64,000 nt of DNA from Scandinavium ludwigii_A (lineage in GTDB: Bacteria; Pseudomonadota; Gammaproteobacteria; Enterobacterales; Enterobacteriaceae): contig CP191518.1 of NCBI GenBank assembly GCA_050516505.1, positions 3,782,001 through 3,846,000 on the forward strand. Reading direction: 5' to 3'. A program made the translations under genes and the position numbers. Shown piece after piece: positions 23,070 through 31,123 of this stretch (the first letter of the stretch is position 1; each line of letters opens with the position of its first letter). The notes under the pieces were generated by a model that saw only the letters and a program-made list of their open reading frames with translations, made no database searches and was not told where the DNA came from.

Positions 23070-23629
23070 GTCATCTCCTTATCTGACGGGGGGCTCACCA
23101 GAGAACGAAACCGCGGCCAGTCAAACGCCGGGCCAGGATCGGTTTTGCGTTCAGGTGCGATATCACAGTGGCCCGTCATATTGCGGGCAATCGCCGGGTA
23201 AGCCAACATCAACACCTGAGTTAAGGCCGCAAGCTGCTGATATTGTTCGTCGGTATACGCCAGCGTATCCGTGCCTTCCAGCTCAATACCAATCGAAAAA
23301 TCGTTACATTTTTCGCGTCCGTTATAGCATGAAACACCCGCATGCCAGGCGCGTTTATCGAAGGGAACATACTGCACGATTTCGCCGTCACGGCGAATCA
23401 GACAATGGGCTGAAACGCGCAAATGGGCAATTTCGGCGAAAAAAGGATGCGCTTCAGGGTCTATAGTTCCAGTGAATAATGCGTCAATCCACGGGCCACC
23501 AAATTCGCCGGGCGGCAAACTGATATTATGAACCACCAGCAGCGAAGGCGCTTCATCATCCGGGCGGCAATCATGATGCGGCGATGGAACGCGGCGGGCG
23601 TTCTCCAGCCAGCCACCGTGTAACTGCAT
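23066..23629 (-). CDS. ampD: 1,6-anhydro-N-acetylmuramyl-L-alanine amidase AmpD
   Basis: Cytosolic zinc amidase that cleaves peptide from anhydro-muropeptides during cell wall recycling; loss raises AmpC beta-lactamase in species with AmpR. 187 residues (E. coli 183). Zinc ligands H34 (LLVVHNISLP), H154 (TGHCDIAPE) and D164 (RKTDPGPAFDW) and catalytic E116 (IGIELEGTD) are all present, so the enzyme looks functional. AAGGAGAG lies before the ATG. Transcribed divergently from nadC. Confidence 0.97.
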   Translation of the reverse strand: MQLHGGWLENARRVPSPHHDCRPDDEAPSLLVVHNISLPPGEFGGPWIDALFTGTIDPEAHPFFAEIAHLRVSAHCLIRRDGEIVQYVPFDKRAWHAGVSCYNGREKCNDFSIGIELEGTDTLAYTDEQYQQLAALTQVLMLAYPAIARNMTGHCDIAPERKTDPGPAFDWPRFRSLVSPPSDKEMT

Positions 23630-23716
23630 GCGGGCTCTCCTTAATATATGGTGCAGAAATCCGGTTCAGAGTAGCATGTTTATAACTTATGATTCCTTAC
23701 CATTTGGAGTTTTATC

Positions 23717-24610
23717 ATGCCGCCTCGCCGCTACAATCCTGAGCATCGTCGTGACGCACTGCTGGAACGTATTAACCTCGATATCCCTGCTGCCGTAGCC
23801 CATGCACTCCGTGAAGATTTAGGTGGCGAAGTGAACGCCGCGAACGATATTACCGCGCAATTATTGCCGGAAGAGGCGCACTCTCACGCCGTCGTCATCA
23901 CGCGCGAAACGGGCGTATTTTGCGGTAAACGCTGGGTGGAAGAAGTCTTTATTCAGCTGGCCGGGGACGCCGTCAGCATCACGTGGCACGTTGAGGACGG
24001 CGACCTACTGGTAGAAAATCAACCACTGTTTGAGCTGAACGGCCCATCGCGCGTGCTGCTAACGGGTGAACGCACGGCGCTGAATTTTGTGCAAACCCTT
24101 TCCGGCGTCGCCAGCAACGTTCGTCGCTATGTTGAGCTGCTGGAAGGCACCAACACGCAGTTACTCGACACCCGCAAAACCCTGCCCGGACTGCGTACCG
24201 CGCTGAAATATGCCGTGCTGTGCGGCGGCGGAACCAATCACCGTCTTGGCCTTTCGGACGCCTTCTTGATCAAAGAAAACCACATTATTGCGTCCGGTTC
24301 CGTACGTCAGGCGGTGGAAAAAGCGTTCTGGCTGCACCCGGATGTCCCGGTGGAAGTTGAAGTGGAAAGCCTCGAAGAATTGCAGGCCGCACTCAAAGCC
24401 GGGGCCGACATCATCATGCTGGATAACTTTAACATCGAGCAAATGCGTGAAGCGGTGAACATCACCCACGGCCAGGCGCAGCTTGAGGTCTCTGGCAACG
24501 TGACCTTCGACACTATTCGTGGATTTGCTGAAACCGGCGTGGATTACATCTCCGTGGGCGCACTCACCAAACACGTGCAGGCTCTCGACCTGTCGATGCG
24601 TTTTAAATAA
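23717..24610 (+). CDS. nadC: Quinolinate phosphoribosyltransferase (carboxylating)
   Basis: Makes nicotinate mononucleotide from quinolinate and PRPP in de novo NAD synthesis. 297 residues, as in E. coli. Seen: TGERTALNFVQTLSGVAS, the LDTRKTLPGLR motif, GGGTNHRLGLSDAFLIKENHI, and the phosphate-binding barrel end LEVSGNVTFDTIRGFAETGVDYISVGALTK. The ATG lies 87 bp from divergent ampD. Confidence 0.97.
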   Translation: MPPRRYNPEHRRDALLERINLDIPAAVAHALREDLGGEVNAANDITAQLLPEEAHSHAVVITRETGVFCGKRWVEEVFIQLAGDAVSITWHVEDGDLLVENQPLFELNGPSRVLLTGERTALNFVQTLSGVASNVRRYVELLEGTNTQLLDTRKTLPGLRTALKYAVLCGGGTNHRLGLSDAFLIKENHIIASGSVRQAVEKAFWLHPDVPVEVEVESLEELQAALKAGADIIMLDNFNIEQMREAVNITHGQAQLEVSGNVTFDTIRGFAETGVDYISVGALTKHVQALDLSMRFK

Positions 24611-24616
24611 CGTATT

Positions 24617-24646
24617 CTGCGGAGGGGTTTGCGAGCCCCTTCGCAG
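24617..24646 (+). terminator. Hairpin after nadC
   Basis: CTGCGGAGGGG and CCCCTTCGCAG pair over 11 bp with one G-U and an 8-nt loop, 6 bp past the nadC stop. There is no T-tract, so termination is uncertain. Confidence 0.45.
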
Positions 24647-24768
24647 TGAAATGCAACGCGCGTGCAAGCTGCCATAAACCTCTGAAGCATCCTTCCTGAT
24701 TCCATTTTCTCCCTTCGCCATCTGCATTCTTCACTGCCAAAGTGCTCCCGTTAAACAAGGAGCAAAAC

Positions 24769-25206
24769 ATGGACAAGCAACATGGATTCACCCTGATCGA
24801 ACTGATGGTCGTTATCGGCATTATTGCCATCCTCAGTGCCATCGGCATTCCGGCTTATCAAAACTACCTGCGAAAAGCCGCCCTCACTGACATGCTACAA
24901 ACGTTTATGCCATACCGCACCGCCATTGAGCTTTGCGCTCTCGACCACGGCGGCACAACCGGGTGCGATGGCGGCAGCAACGGCATTCCCTCGCCTGCTA
25001 CCAGCCGCTATGTTTCCGGCATGGAGGTCGTGCAGGGCACCGTAACGCTGACGGGTCAGGAAAGTCTCAATGGACTGAGTGTCACGTTGAAACCCGTATG
25101 GGATACCGAGAACGGGATCACTGGCTGGCAACGCACCTGCGCCATTGCCAGCGACAGCGGGTTAAAACAAGCCTGTGAAGATGTATTCCGCTTCACGGCA
25201 CCCTGA
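24769..25206 (+). CDS. ppdD: Type IV prepilin PpdD
   Basis: A 145-residue major-pilin-like protein (E. coli 146). Starting at ATG 24769 (AAGGAG 7 nt upstream) gives the short leader DKQHG, with prepilin peptidase cleavage expected between G6 and F7 of HGFTLIELMVVIGIIAILSA; Glu5 of the mature protein is present. The longer ORF start 27 nt upstream would spoil the leader length. Two cysteine pairs (ELCALDHGGTTGC, RTCA...QAC) lie in the mature domain. First gene of ppdD-hofB-hofC, followed 9 nt later by hofB. Confidence 0.95.
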   Translation: MDKQHGFTLIELMVVIGIIAILSAIGIPAYQNYLRKAALTDMLQTFMPYRTAIELCALDHGGTTGCDGGSNGIPSPATSRYVSGMEVVQGTVTLTGQESLNGLSVTLKPVWDTENGITGWQRTCAIASDSGLKQACEDVFRFTAP

Positions 25207-25215
25207 GGCACGACA

Positions 25216-26601
25216 ATGAAAAACGATAAACTTCTCTCGTTATGCCAGCGGCACCAGGCGGTACTGCTCAATAATGGCGAACAGGTTCTGAATATTGCGG
25301 TGGTCGGCACGCCGCCCAGCGAGTTAATGGCTGCCCTGCGGTTCTCCACGCAAAAGCGCATCGACATTGAATGCTGGGATCAGCCCCGCATGGACCAGCA
25401 CCTGCACACCTCTCAGGATTCACATTTACCCGCAGCCAGGGAGGACAACGGCAACGTTGTTGCATTGCTGGACCAGACCTTTCAGCAGGCACTCCAGCAA
25501 CGTGCGTCCGACATTCACGTCGAGCCAGGAGAAGACGTTTTGCGCATTCGGCTGCGGGTGGATGGCGTGCTACATTCCCTGCCAGATTTCTCTCCCGCGC
25601 TCAGCGCCCCGCTGATTGCCCGGCTCAAGGTATTGGGTAATCTGGATATCGCCGAGCGACGATTACCGCAGGATGGGCAATTTACCGTCGACATATCCGG
25701 GCGCAGCGTTTCCTTTCGCATCGCCACCCTGCCCTGTCGCGGCGGTGAAAAGGTCGTTCTCCGCCTGCTGCATCAGGTGAAGCTGGCGCTGGATATCAAC
25801 ACGCTGGGAATGAACAACATCCAACTTGAAGCCTTTCATCAGGCGCTGCATCAGCCGCAGGGGCTAATGCTGGTTACCGGCCCCACTGGCAGCGGTAAAA
25901 CCGTCACACTGTACAGTGCGCTGCAGGCACGTAACCACCCGGAGATAAATCTGTGTAGCGTAGAGGATCCGGTGGAGATCCCGCTCGACGGCATCAATCA
26001 GACGCAGATCAACACCCGCGCTGGACTGACCTTCCAGAGCGTTTTGCGCGCGCTGCTGCGTCAGGATCCTGACATCGTGATGGTGGGCGAGATCCGTGAC
26101 ACTGAAACCGCCGAGATCGCCATCAACGCCGCACAGACCGGGCACCTGGTGCTGTCTACGCTACACACTAATTCCACCACCGAAACGCTGATCCGATTGC
26201 AGCAAATGGGCGTCGCCCGCTGGATGATTTCCTCGGCGCTGTTGCTGGTCATCGCCCAACGGTTGGTACGTCGTTTATGTCCGCATTGTTACCAGCAAGA
26301 AGGACACTATGACGCGCTTCCGGCCTCCCTGTGGCCCAAAGTATTGCCACGATGGCGTGCCGTTGGGTGCGAGCGTTGCTATCACGGATATCACGGGCGT
26401 ATTGCGCTGTTTGAAGTACTCACCATTACGCCCTCTCTGAAACAGGCCATCGTCACCGGTTCCAGCCCGGAAGACATGCAGCGTCTTGCACGTGATTCCG
26501 GCATGATGACCCTGTTTGAACATGGCTGCGAAGCTGTCGAGCAAGGGCAAACCACCGTGGAAGAACTGCTACGGGTGATCGGCGTCCCTGATGGCGAATA
26601 A
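25216..26601 (+). CDS. hofB: Type IV pilus assembly ATPase HofB
   Basis: GspE/PilB-type hexameric ATPase that powers pilin assembly from the cytosolic face. 461 residues as in E. coli. Seen: ASDIHVEPGED in the N-terminal part, Walker A GPTGSGKTVTLYSAL, an Asp box SVEDPVEIPLDGINQ, Walker B DIVMVGEIRDTETAEIA, His box TGHLVLSTLHTNS, and a four-Cys zinc site (RLCPHC...GCERC). The N-terminal domain is short for PilB. The end overlaps hofC by 11 nt. Confidence 0.95.
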   Translation: MKNDKLLSLCQRHQAVLLNNGEQVLNIAVVGTPPSELMAALRFSTQKRIDIECWDQPRMDQHLHTSQDSHLPAAREDNGNVVALLDQTFQQALQQRASDIHVEPGEDVLRIRLRVDGVLHSLPDFSPALSAPLIARLKVLGNLDIAERRLPQDGQFTVDISGRSVSFRIATLPCRGGEKVVLRLLHQVKLALDINTLGMNNIQLEAFHQALHQPQGLMLVTGPTGSGKTVTLYSALQARNHPEINLCSVEDPVEIPLDGINQTQINTRAGLTFQSVLRALLRQDPDIVMVGEIRDTETAEIAINAAQTGHLVLSTLHTNSTTETLIRLQQMGVARWMISSALLLVIAQRLVRRLCPHCYQQEGHYDALPASLWPKVLPRWRAVGCERCYHGYHGRIALFEVLTITPSLKQAIVTGSSPEDMQRLARDSGMMTLFEHGCEAVEQGQTTVEELLRVIGVPDGE

Positions 26602-27790
26602 ACAGCTCTGGCATTGGCGCGGCGTAACAGCGCTCGGTGAAATCCGCCAGGGAAGTGTCTGGGCAGAAAATAAAATGGCCGCGATGGCGAGTGCCGGGCG
26701 CGATGGAGTTCAGCCTCTCTCGCTCACTCGCCGGACGACCCGAAAATCACATTGGCGGACGCAATACAGTAGCGAATTGATGCAGCAGTTGGCCACATTG
26801 CTACAGGCAGGGCTAACGCTTTCGGAGAGTTTGATGCTGTTGGCGGAACAGCATCCTGTCGCGCAGTGGCAGGCAATGATGCAGGATCTGGCCCAGCGCC
26901 TGGCGCACGGTGAGTCACTTTCCGACGCCATGCAGCAATGGCCAGAGGCCTTTCCACCGCTGTATCACACGCTGATCCAGGCCGGGGAAATGACCGGTAA
27001 GCTCGATTATTGCTGCGCCCATCTTGCCCGTCAGCAGGAAGAACAGCATAAGCTGAGCCAAAAGGTGAAAAAGGCGCTTCGCTATCCACTGATCATATTG
27101 CTGCTGGCGTTATTGGTGGTGATTGGGATGAGTGCCTTTGTATTGCCTGAGTTTGCCGCCATTTATCGCACCTTTAATACGCCGCTTCCGATGCTGACTC
27201 AGATGGTGATGGCGATGTCTGCCGGAGTAAAAAAGGGGTTGCCACTGATAGGGTTACTGACAACGTTGCCCTTTTTTCTACGCTCTGTCTTATACCGTAG
27301 TCCTCACTGGCAGCGGCTTCGACCGCAGCTGTTGTTAGCACTTCCGGTGGTATCCGGGCTGATTCGCGGACAAAGGCTGAGCCAGATATACACCGTACTC
27401 GCCTTAACGCAGAACGCCGGGATCCCGTTTCTGCAAGGACTGGAAAGTGTGGAAAAGACCCTGACCTGTCCGTGGTGGCGCGACGTTATCCGTCAGATGA
27501 GCGAATCAATCTCCACAGGGAGTGCCATTTGGCAGGCAATGGAACAGCAAAAAATCTTTACACCGCTGTGCAAGCAATTAGTCAGAACCGGTGAGGTGTC
27601 GGGTTCTCTCGATAAAATGCTCGGGAATTTGGCGCACTATCACAGTGAGCAAACGCAACAGCAGGCTGAGACTCTGGCAACGCTCCTCGAACCGGTGATG
27701 TTACTGGTGACGGGAATTATTATCGGAACACTGGTGGTGGCAATGTATCTGCCGATTTTTCATCTGGGAGATGCTATCAGTGGCGGTTAA
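26591..27790 (+). CDS. hofC: Type IV pilus inner membrane platform protein HofC
   Basis: GspF/PilC-family membrane platform that works with HofB. 399 residues (E. coli 400). Two GspF domains: LLQAGLTLSESLMLLAEQHP ... LIQAGEMTGKLD, then after two hydrophobic segments ALTQNAGIPFLQGLESVEKT ... LVRTGEVSGSLDKMLGNLA, and a last membrane segment (IIIGTLVVAMYLPIFHLGD). It starts inside hofB. The other pilus genes (hofMNOPQ and the prepilin peptidase) are not in the window. Confidence 0.94.
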   Translation: MANKQLWHWRGVTALGEIRQGSVWAENKMAAMASAGRDGVQPLSLTRRTTRKSHWRTQYSSELMQQLATLLQAGLTLSESLMLLAEQHPVAQWQAMMQDLAQRLAHGESLSDAMQQWPEAFPPLYHTLIQAGEMTGKLDYCCAHLARQQEEQHKLSQKVKKALRYPLIILLLALLVVIGMSAFVLPEFAAIYRTFNTPLPMLTQMVMAMSAGVKKGLPLIGLLTTLPFFLRSVLYRSPHWQRLRPQLLLALPVVSGLIRGQRLSQIYTVLALTQNAGIPFLQGLESVEKTLTCPWWRDVIRQMSESISTGSAIWQAMEQQKIFTPLCKQLVRTGEVSGSLDKMLGNLAHYHSEQTQQQAETLATLLEPVMLLVTGIIIGTLVVAMYLPIFHLGDAISGG

Positions 27791-27815
27791 TCGCTGGCGC
27801 AAGATACGCCAGCGA
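27791..27815. terminator. Hairpin between convergent hofC and guaC
   Basis: TCGCTGGCG and CGCCAGCGA form a perfect 9-bp stem with a 7-nt loop, directly after the hofC stop and 9 bp before the guaC stop. No T-tract on either strand; it probably still helps to end the two converging transcripts. Confidence 0.5.
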
Positions 27816-27824
27816 CTCACGGCA

Positions 27825-28868
27825 TTACAGGCTGTTGAACACGCGGTTCTCTTGTTCCTGCACGCGGATAAAGGTCGTACGTTTGGTCAGCTCTTTCAGG
27901 CGTGATGCACCGACATAGGTACATGCAGAACGCAGGCCACCGAGGACATCACGGGCGGTATTTTCTACCGGTCCACGCAGTGCCAGCTTCACGGTTTTGC
28001 CTTCTGCCGCGCGGTATTTCGCAACACCACCGACATGACGGTTCATCGCAGACTCGGAGCTCATACCGTAGAACAGCATGAATTTTTCGCCGTTTTCTTC
28101 AACTACCGTGCCGCCGCTTTCTTCGTGACCGGCCAGCATCCCGCCCAGCATCACGAAATCTGCGCCGCCGCCGAAGGCTTTCGCGACGTCGCCCGGCGTC
28201 GTACAACCGCCATCACTGACGATCTGACCACCGAGACCGTGTGCCGCATCGGCACATTCGATAACTGCCGACAGCTGTGGATAGCCAACACCGGTTTTTA
28301 CACGCGTGGTGCAAACGGAACCAGGACCGATACCGACTTTCACGATGTCTGCGCCAGCCAGGATCAGCTCTTCACACATTTCACCGGTCACGACGTTGCC
28401 CGCACAGATGGTTTTGGTCGGCCAGGCTTCACGCGCTTTAATCAGGAACTGAACGAAGTGTTCAGAATAACCGTTCGCCACGTCGATGCAGACAAAGTTC
28501 AGCGCAGAATGCAGATTAAGGATCTGTTTAGTTTTTTCGAAATCCGCGTCGGACGTCCCGGTAGAAACCATCACGTGTTTGAGCACATCTTCAGATACGC
28601 TGCCCGCGAAGGCTTTCCAGTCTTCAACAGAATAGTGTTTGTGCACAGCGGTCAGAATACCGAACGACGCCAGGGCTTTCGCCATTGCGAAGGTGCCAAC
28701 CGTATCCATATTTGCAGCAATAATTGGAACGCCAGACCATTTCTGACCAGAATGCTTAAAGGTGTATTCGCGTTCCAGCTCAACTTCGGAACGGCTTTTG
28801 AGGGTAGAGCGTTTAGGGCGGATAAGAACGTCTTTAAAACCTAACTTCAGATCTTCTTCGATACGCAT
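27825..28868 (-). CDS. guaC: GMP reductase
   Basis: NADPH-dependent deamination of GMP to IMP, returning guanine nucleotides to the purine pool. 347 residues as in E. coli. The active-site C186 lies in GIGPGSVCTTRVKTGVGYPQ; NADPH/IMP-site motifs include SDGGCTTPGDVAKAFGGGAD and YGMSSESAM. A Shine-Dalgarno CCAGGAA precedes the ATG. Read divergently from coaE. Confidence 0.98.
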   Translation of the reverse strand: MRIEEDLKLGFKDVLIRPKRSTLKSRSEVELEREYTFKHSGQKWSGVPIIAANMDTVGTFAMAKALASFGILTAVHKHYSVEDWKAFAGSVSEDVLKHVMVSTGTSDADFEKTKQILNLHSALNFVCIDVANGYSEHFVQFLIKAREAWPTKTICAGNVVTGEMCEELILAGADIVKVGIGPGSVCTTRVKTGVGYPQLSAVIECADAAHGLGGQIVSDGGCTTPGDVAKAFGGGADFVMLGGMLAGHEESGGTVVEENGEKFMLFYGMSSESAMNRHVGGVAKYRAAEGKTVKLALRGPVENTARDVLGGLRSACTYVGASRLKELTKRTTFIRVQEQENRVFNSL

Positions 28869-28924
28869 GTACGGATTCCTGGGGTTAGAGGCAAAAATGG
28901 ACTAAGCACAACTCCAGTGACGTT

Positions 28925-28952
28925 ATCATACGCAGTAATCATCCCTTCGCAA
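28925..28952 (-). promoter_or_regulatory. guaC promoter
   Basis: On the minus strand TTGCGA (28947-28952) and TATGAT (28925-28930) are spaced by 16 bp, about 57 bp upstream of the guaC start codon. Both hexamers are close to the sigma-70 consensus. Confidence 0.6.
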
Positions 28953-29096
28953 GACTGCGATTTTCACTTTTTTTACGCTACAATCGTACAAATTTACCTG
29001 GCGAACAGCGATTTTAACGTTTGTCATTTTGGTCACCGTAAAGCTTAAATTTAACCGGTTGATTTATCGCGGTAATTATTCACAGGATAGGGTGGT

Positions 29097-29717
29097 ATGG
29101 GTTATACAGTCGCGTTAACAGGTGGCATCGGGAGCGGAAAAAGCACCGTTGCGAATGCCTTTGCCGACTTAGGTGTTAACGTTATTGATGCCGATATCAT
29201 CGCTCGTCAGGTTGTCGAACCCGGAACGCCGGCGTTACAGGCCATTGTCAGCCACTTTGGCGATGCGCTACGCTTGCCGGACGGCAGCCTGAATCGTCGT
29301 CAACTTCGGGAGCGAATTTTCGCACATCCCGCTGAGAAATCCTGGCTTAATGCCCTTCTCCACCCCCTGATCCAGCAGGAAACACAGCGTCAGATGCAGC
29401 AGGCGACCTCGCCTTATGTTCTGTGGGTGGTTCCGCTGTTGGTGGAAAATCAGCTCTGGAAAAAAGCTGACCGGGTGTTGGTGGTCGATGTTTCTGAGGA
29501 AACACAGCTCCAGCGAACGATACAGCGCGATAATGTGTCAGAGGCACATGCAAGACAGATCTTAGCCGCCCAGGTTACGCGCAAACAGCGTCTCGCCGTG
29601 GCGGACGACGTCATTGATAACAACGGCACACCAGATGCCATCGCATTGGATGTAGCCCGCCTGCACGACAGCTATCTGAAGCTGTCTCGTCAGGCCGATT
29701 CACAGGAAAAAACGTAA
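29097..29717 (+). CDS. coaE: Dephospho-CoA kinase
   Basis: Last step of coenzyme A synthesis: phosphorylates the ribose 3'-hydroxyl of dephospho-CoA. 206 residues as in E. coli. The P-loop GGIGSGKST lies at residues 9-17, followed by the DADIIARQVVEPGTPAL substrate region and a lid (VSEETQLQRTIQRD). First gene of coaE-zapD-yacG; its stop overlaps the zapD start by 1 nt (TAATG). Confidence 0.97.
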   Translation: MGYTVALTGGIGSGKSTVANAFADLGVNVIDADIIARQVVEPGTPALQAIVSHFGDALRLPDGSLNRRQLRERIFAHPAEKSWLNALLHPLIQQETQRQMQQATSPYVLWVVPLLVENQLWKKADRVLVVDVSEETQLQRTIQRDNVSEAHARQILAAQVTRKQRLAVADDVIDNNGTPDAIALDVARLHDSYLKLSRQADSQEKT

Positions 29718-30460
29718 TGCACACCCACGTCCTCTTTGAACATCCCCTGAATGAGAAAATGCGCACCTGGCTTCGCATTGAGTTTCTGATTCAGCAATTG
29801 AATTGCAACCTGCCTGTACGCGATCACGCCAGCGCATTGCATTTTTTTAGAAATATTGGGGACTTACTGGATGTGTTCGAACGCGGTGAAGTTCGTACAG
29901 ATTTACTGAAAGAGCTGGAGCGCCAGCAGCGTAAACTGAAGCAGTGGGATGAAGTCCCCGGCGTCGACAAAAGCCGTATTGAATCTCTGCGCCAACAGCT
30001 GAAAAACAGCAGCAGCATTCTTATGACTGCACCGCGCGTAGGCCAGCTGTTGCGCGAAGACAAACTGATTGCGCTGGTGCGCCAACGCCTGAGCATTCCA
30101 GGTGGCTGCTGTAGTTTTGATTTACCCACGCTGCACATTTGGCTGCATGCCCCACAGTCGAAGCGCGATGCGCAGGTAACGCATTGGCTGGAAAGCCTTG
30201 AGCCAATGAATCAGGCCCTGACGCTTATCGTCGACCTGATCCGTAATTCCGCGGCGTTCCGTAAGCAAACCAGTCTGAATGGTTTCTTCCAGGATAACGG
30301 CGAAGATGCTGACCTTCTTCGTCTACAACTGGTGCTTGACGATCAGCTGTACCCGCAAATCTCCGGCCACAAGAGCCGTTTTGCTATCCGCTTCCTGCCT
30401 CTGGACAGCGAAAATGGCACTGTTCCAGAGCGTCTGGATTTCGAACTGGCTTGTTGTTAA
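29717..30460 (+). CDS. zapD: Cell division protein ZapD (YacF)
   Basis: Cytosolic FtsZ-bundling protein that cross-links protofilaments at the division ring. 247 residues as in E. coli ZapD, with ending FAIRFLPLDSENGTVPERLDFELACC and N-terminus VLFEHPLNEKMRTWLRIEFL typical of the family. It is mostly helical with no membrane segment. Coupled to coaE by the TAATG overlap; yacG follows after 9 nt. Confidence 0.96.
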   Translation: MHTHVLFEHPLNEKMRTWLRIEFLIQQLNCNLPVRDHASALHFFRNIGDLLDVFERGEVRTDLLKELERQQRKLKQWDEVPGVDKSRIESLRQQLKNSSSILMTAPRVGQLLREDKLIALVRQRLSIPGGCCSFDLPTLHIWLHAPQSKRDAQVTHWLESLEPMNQALTLIVDLIRNSAAFRKQTSLNGFFQDNGEDADLLRLQLVLDDQLYPQISGHKSRFAIRFLPLDSENGTVPERLDFELACC

Positions 30461-30469
30461 GGAATCATC

Positions 30470-30664
30470 ATGAGTGAAGTGATTAACGTAAATTGCCCCA
30501 CCTGTGGCAAGAGCATCATCTGGGGCGAACAGAGTCCGTTCCGCCCCTTCTGCTGTAAACGCTGCCAGCTGATTGATTTAGGTGAATGGGCCGCCGAAGA
30601 AAAGCGTATCCCAAGCAGCGGCGATCTGTCTGATAGCGATGACTGGAGCGAAGAGCAGATTTAA
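30470..30664 (+). CDS. yacG: DNA gyrase inhibitor YacG, zinc-binding
   Basis: A 64-residue protein with a four-Cys zinc site, NCPTCGK near residue 9 and FCCKRCQLIDLGEW near 28. E. coli YacG binds GyrB and inhibits DNA gyrase. The acidic C-terminal tail fits (SDSDDWSEE). Its stop codon overlaps the convergent mutT stop by 4 nt through a shared TTAA. Confidence 0.95.
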   Translation: MSEVINVNCPTCGKSIIWGEQSPFRPFCCKRCQLIDLGEWAAEEKRIPSSGDLSDSDDWSEEQI

Positions 30665-31053
30665 GCCTGCGCGACCAGTTTGGCAATAACCGGTTCGTTG
30701 GCAGGTGGAAACTCTTCTGCCAACAGATCCTTCTGTGCGACCCAGCGTCCCGGTTGGCCCTCTTTCCCCCACGGCTCGCCCTGCCAGCTATCTACCAGCC
30801 AGAACCACAGCGTGATATGTCGGTCCGGAAATTCAAACTCCAGCTTATCGAACAGCATGGCAGATTCCGGCAAAATACCCACTTCTTCGAATAACTCTCG
30901 CGCCAGCGCCAGCTCCGGGCTTTCACCTTCTTCAATCTTCCCACCAGGGAATTCCCACATGTTAGCCATATGCGCATCGGCGGCACGTTGGGTGATAAAG
31001 ATCTCGCCCGCGGCGTTGCGCAGGATCCCGGTTGAAATTTGCAGTTTTTTCAT
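30661..31053 (-). CDS. mutT: 8-oxo-dGTP diphosphatase MutT
   Basis: Removes mutagenic 8-oxo-dGTP from the nucleotide pool. The Nudix box GX5EX7REUXEEXGU is complete (start GGKIEEGESPE, end RELFEEVGI). 130 residues from ATG 31053 (KKLQIS..., aligning with E. coli KKLQIAVG); an ATG 9 nt upstream is possible and the Shine-Dalgarno does not decide. It lies downstream of secA but behind a strong terminator. Confidence 0.95.
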   Translation of the reverse strand: MKKLQISTGILRNAAGEIFITQRAADAHMANMWEFPGGKIEEGESPELALARELFEEVGILPESAMLFDKLEFEFPDRHITLWFWLVDSWQGEPWGKEGQPGRWVAQKDLLAEEFPPANEPVIAKLVAQA

Positions 31054-31066
31054 TGTCTTCATTCCA

Positions 31067-31093
31067 TAAAAAAGGCGCTGTCACCAGCGCCTT
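31067..31093 (-). terminator. Intrinsic terminator of secA
   Basis: AAGGCGCTG, loop TCAC and CAGCGCCTT make a perfect 9-bp stem; on the minus strand a run of T follows. It lies between the secA stop and mutT. Confidence 0.88.
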
Positions 31094-31123
31094 CGTTTCG
31101 CAGATCTGAGTGTTTAGCAGAGC

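Noticed and set aside
23466..23516. Possible loss of AmpD activity as a cause of beta-lactamase derepression
   Set aside because: All zinc ligands and the catalytic Glu are present and the frame is intact, so nothing suggests inactivation.
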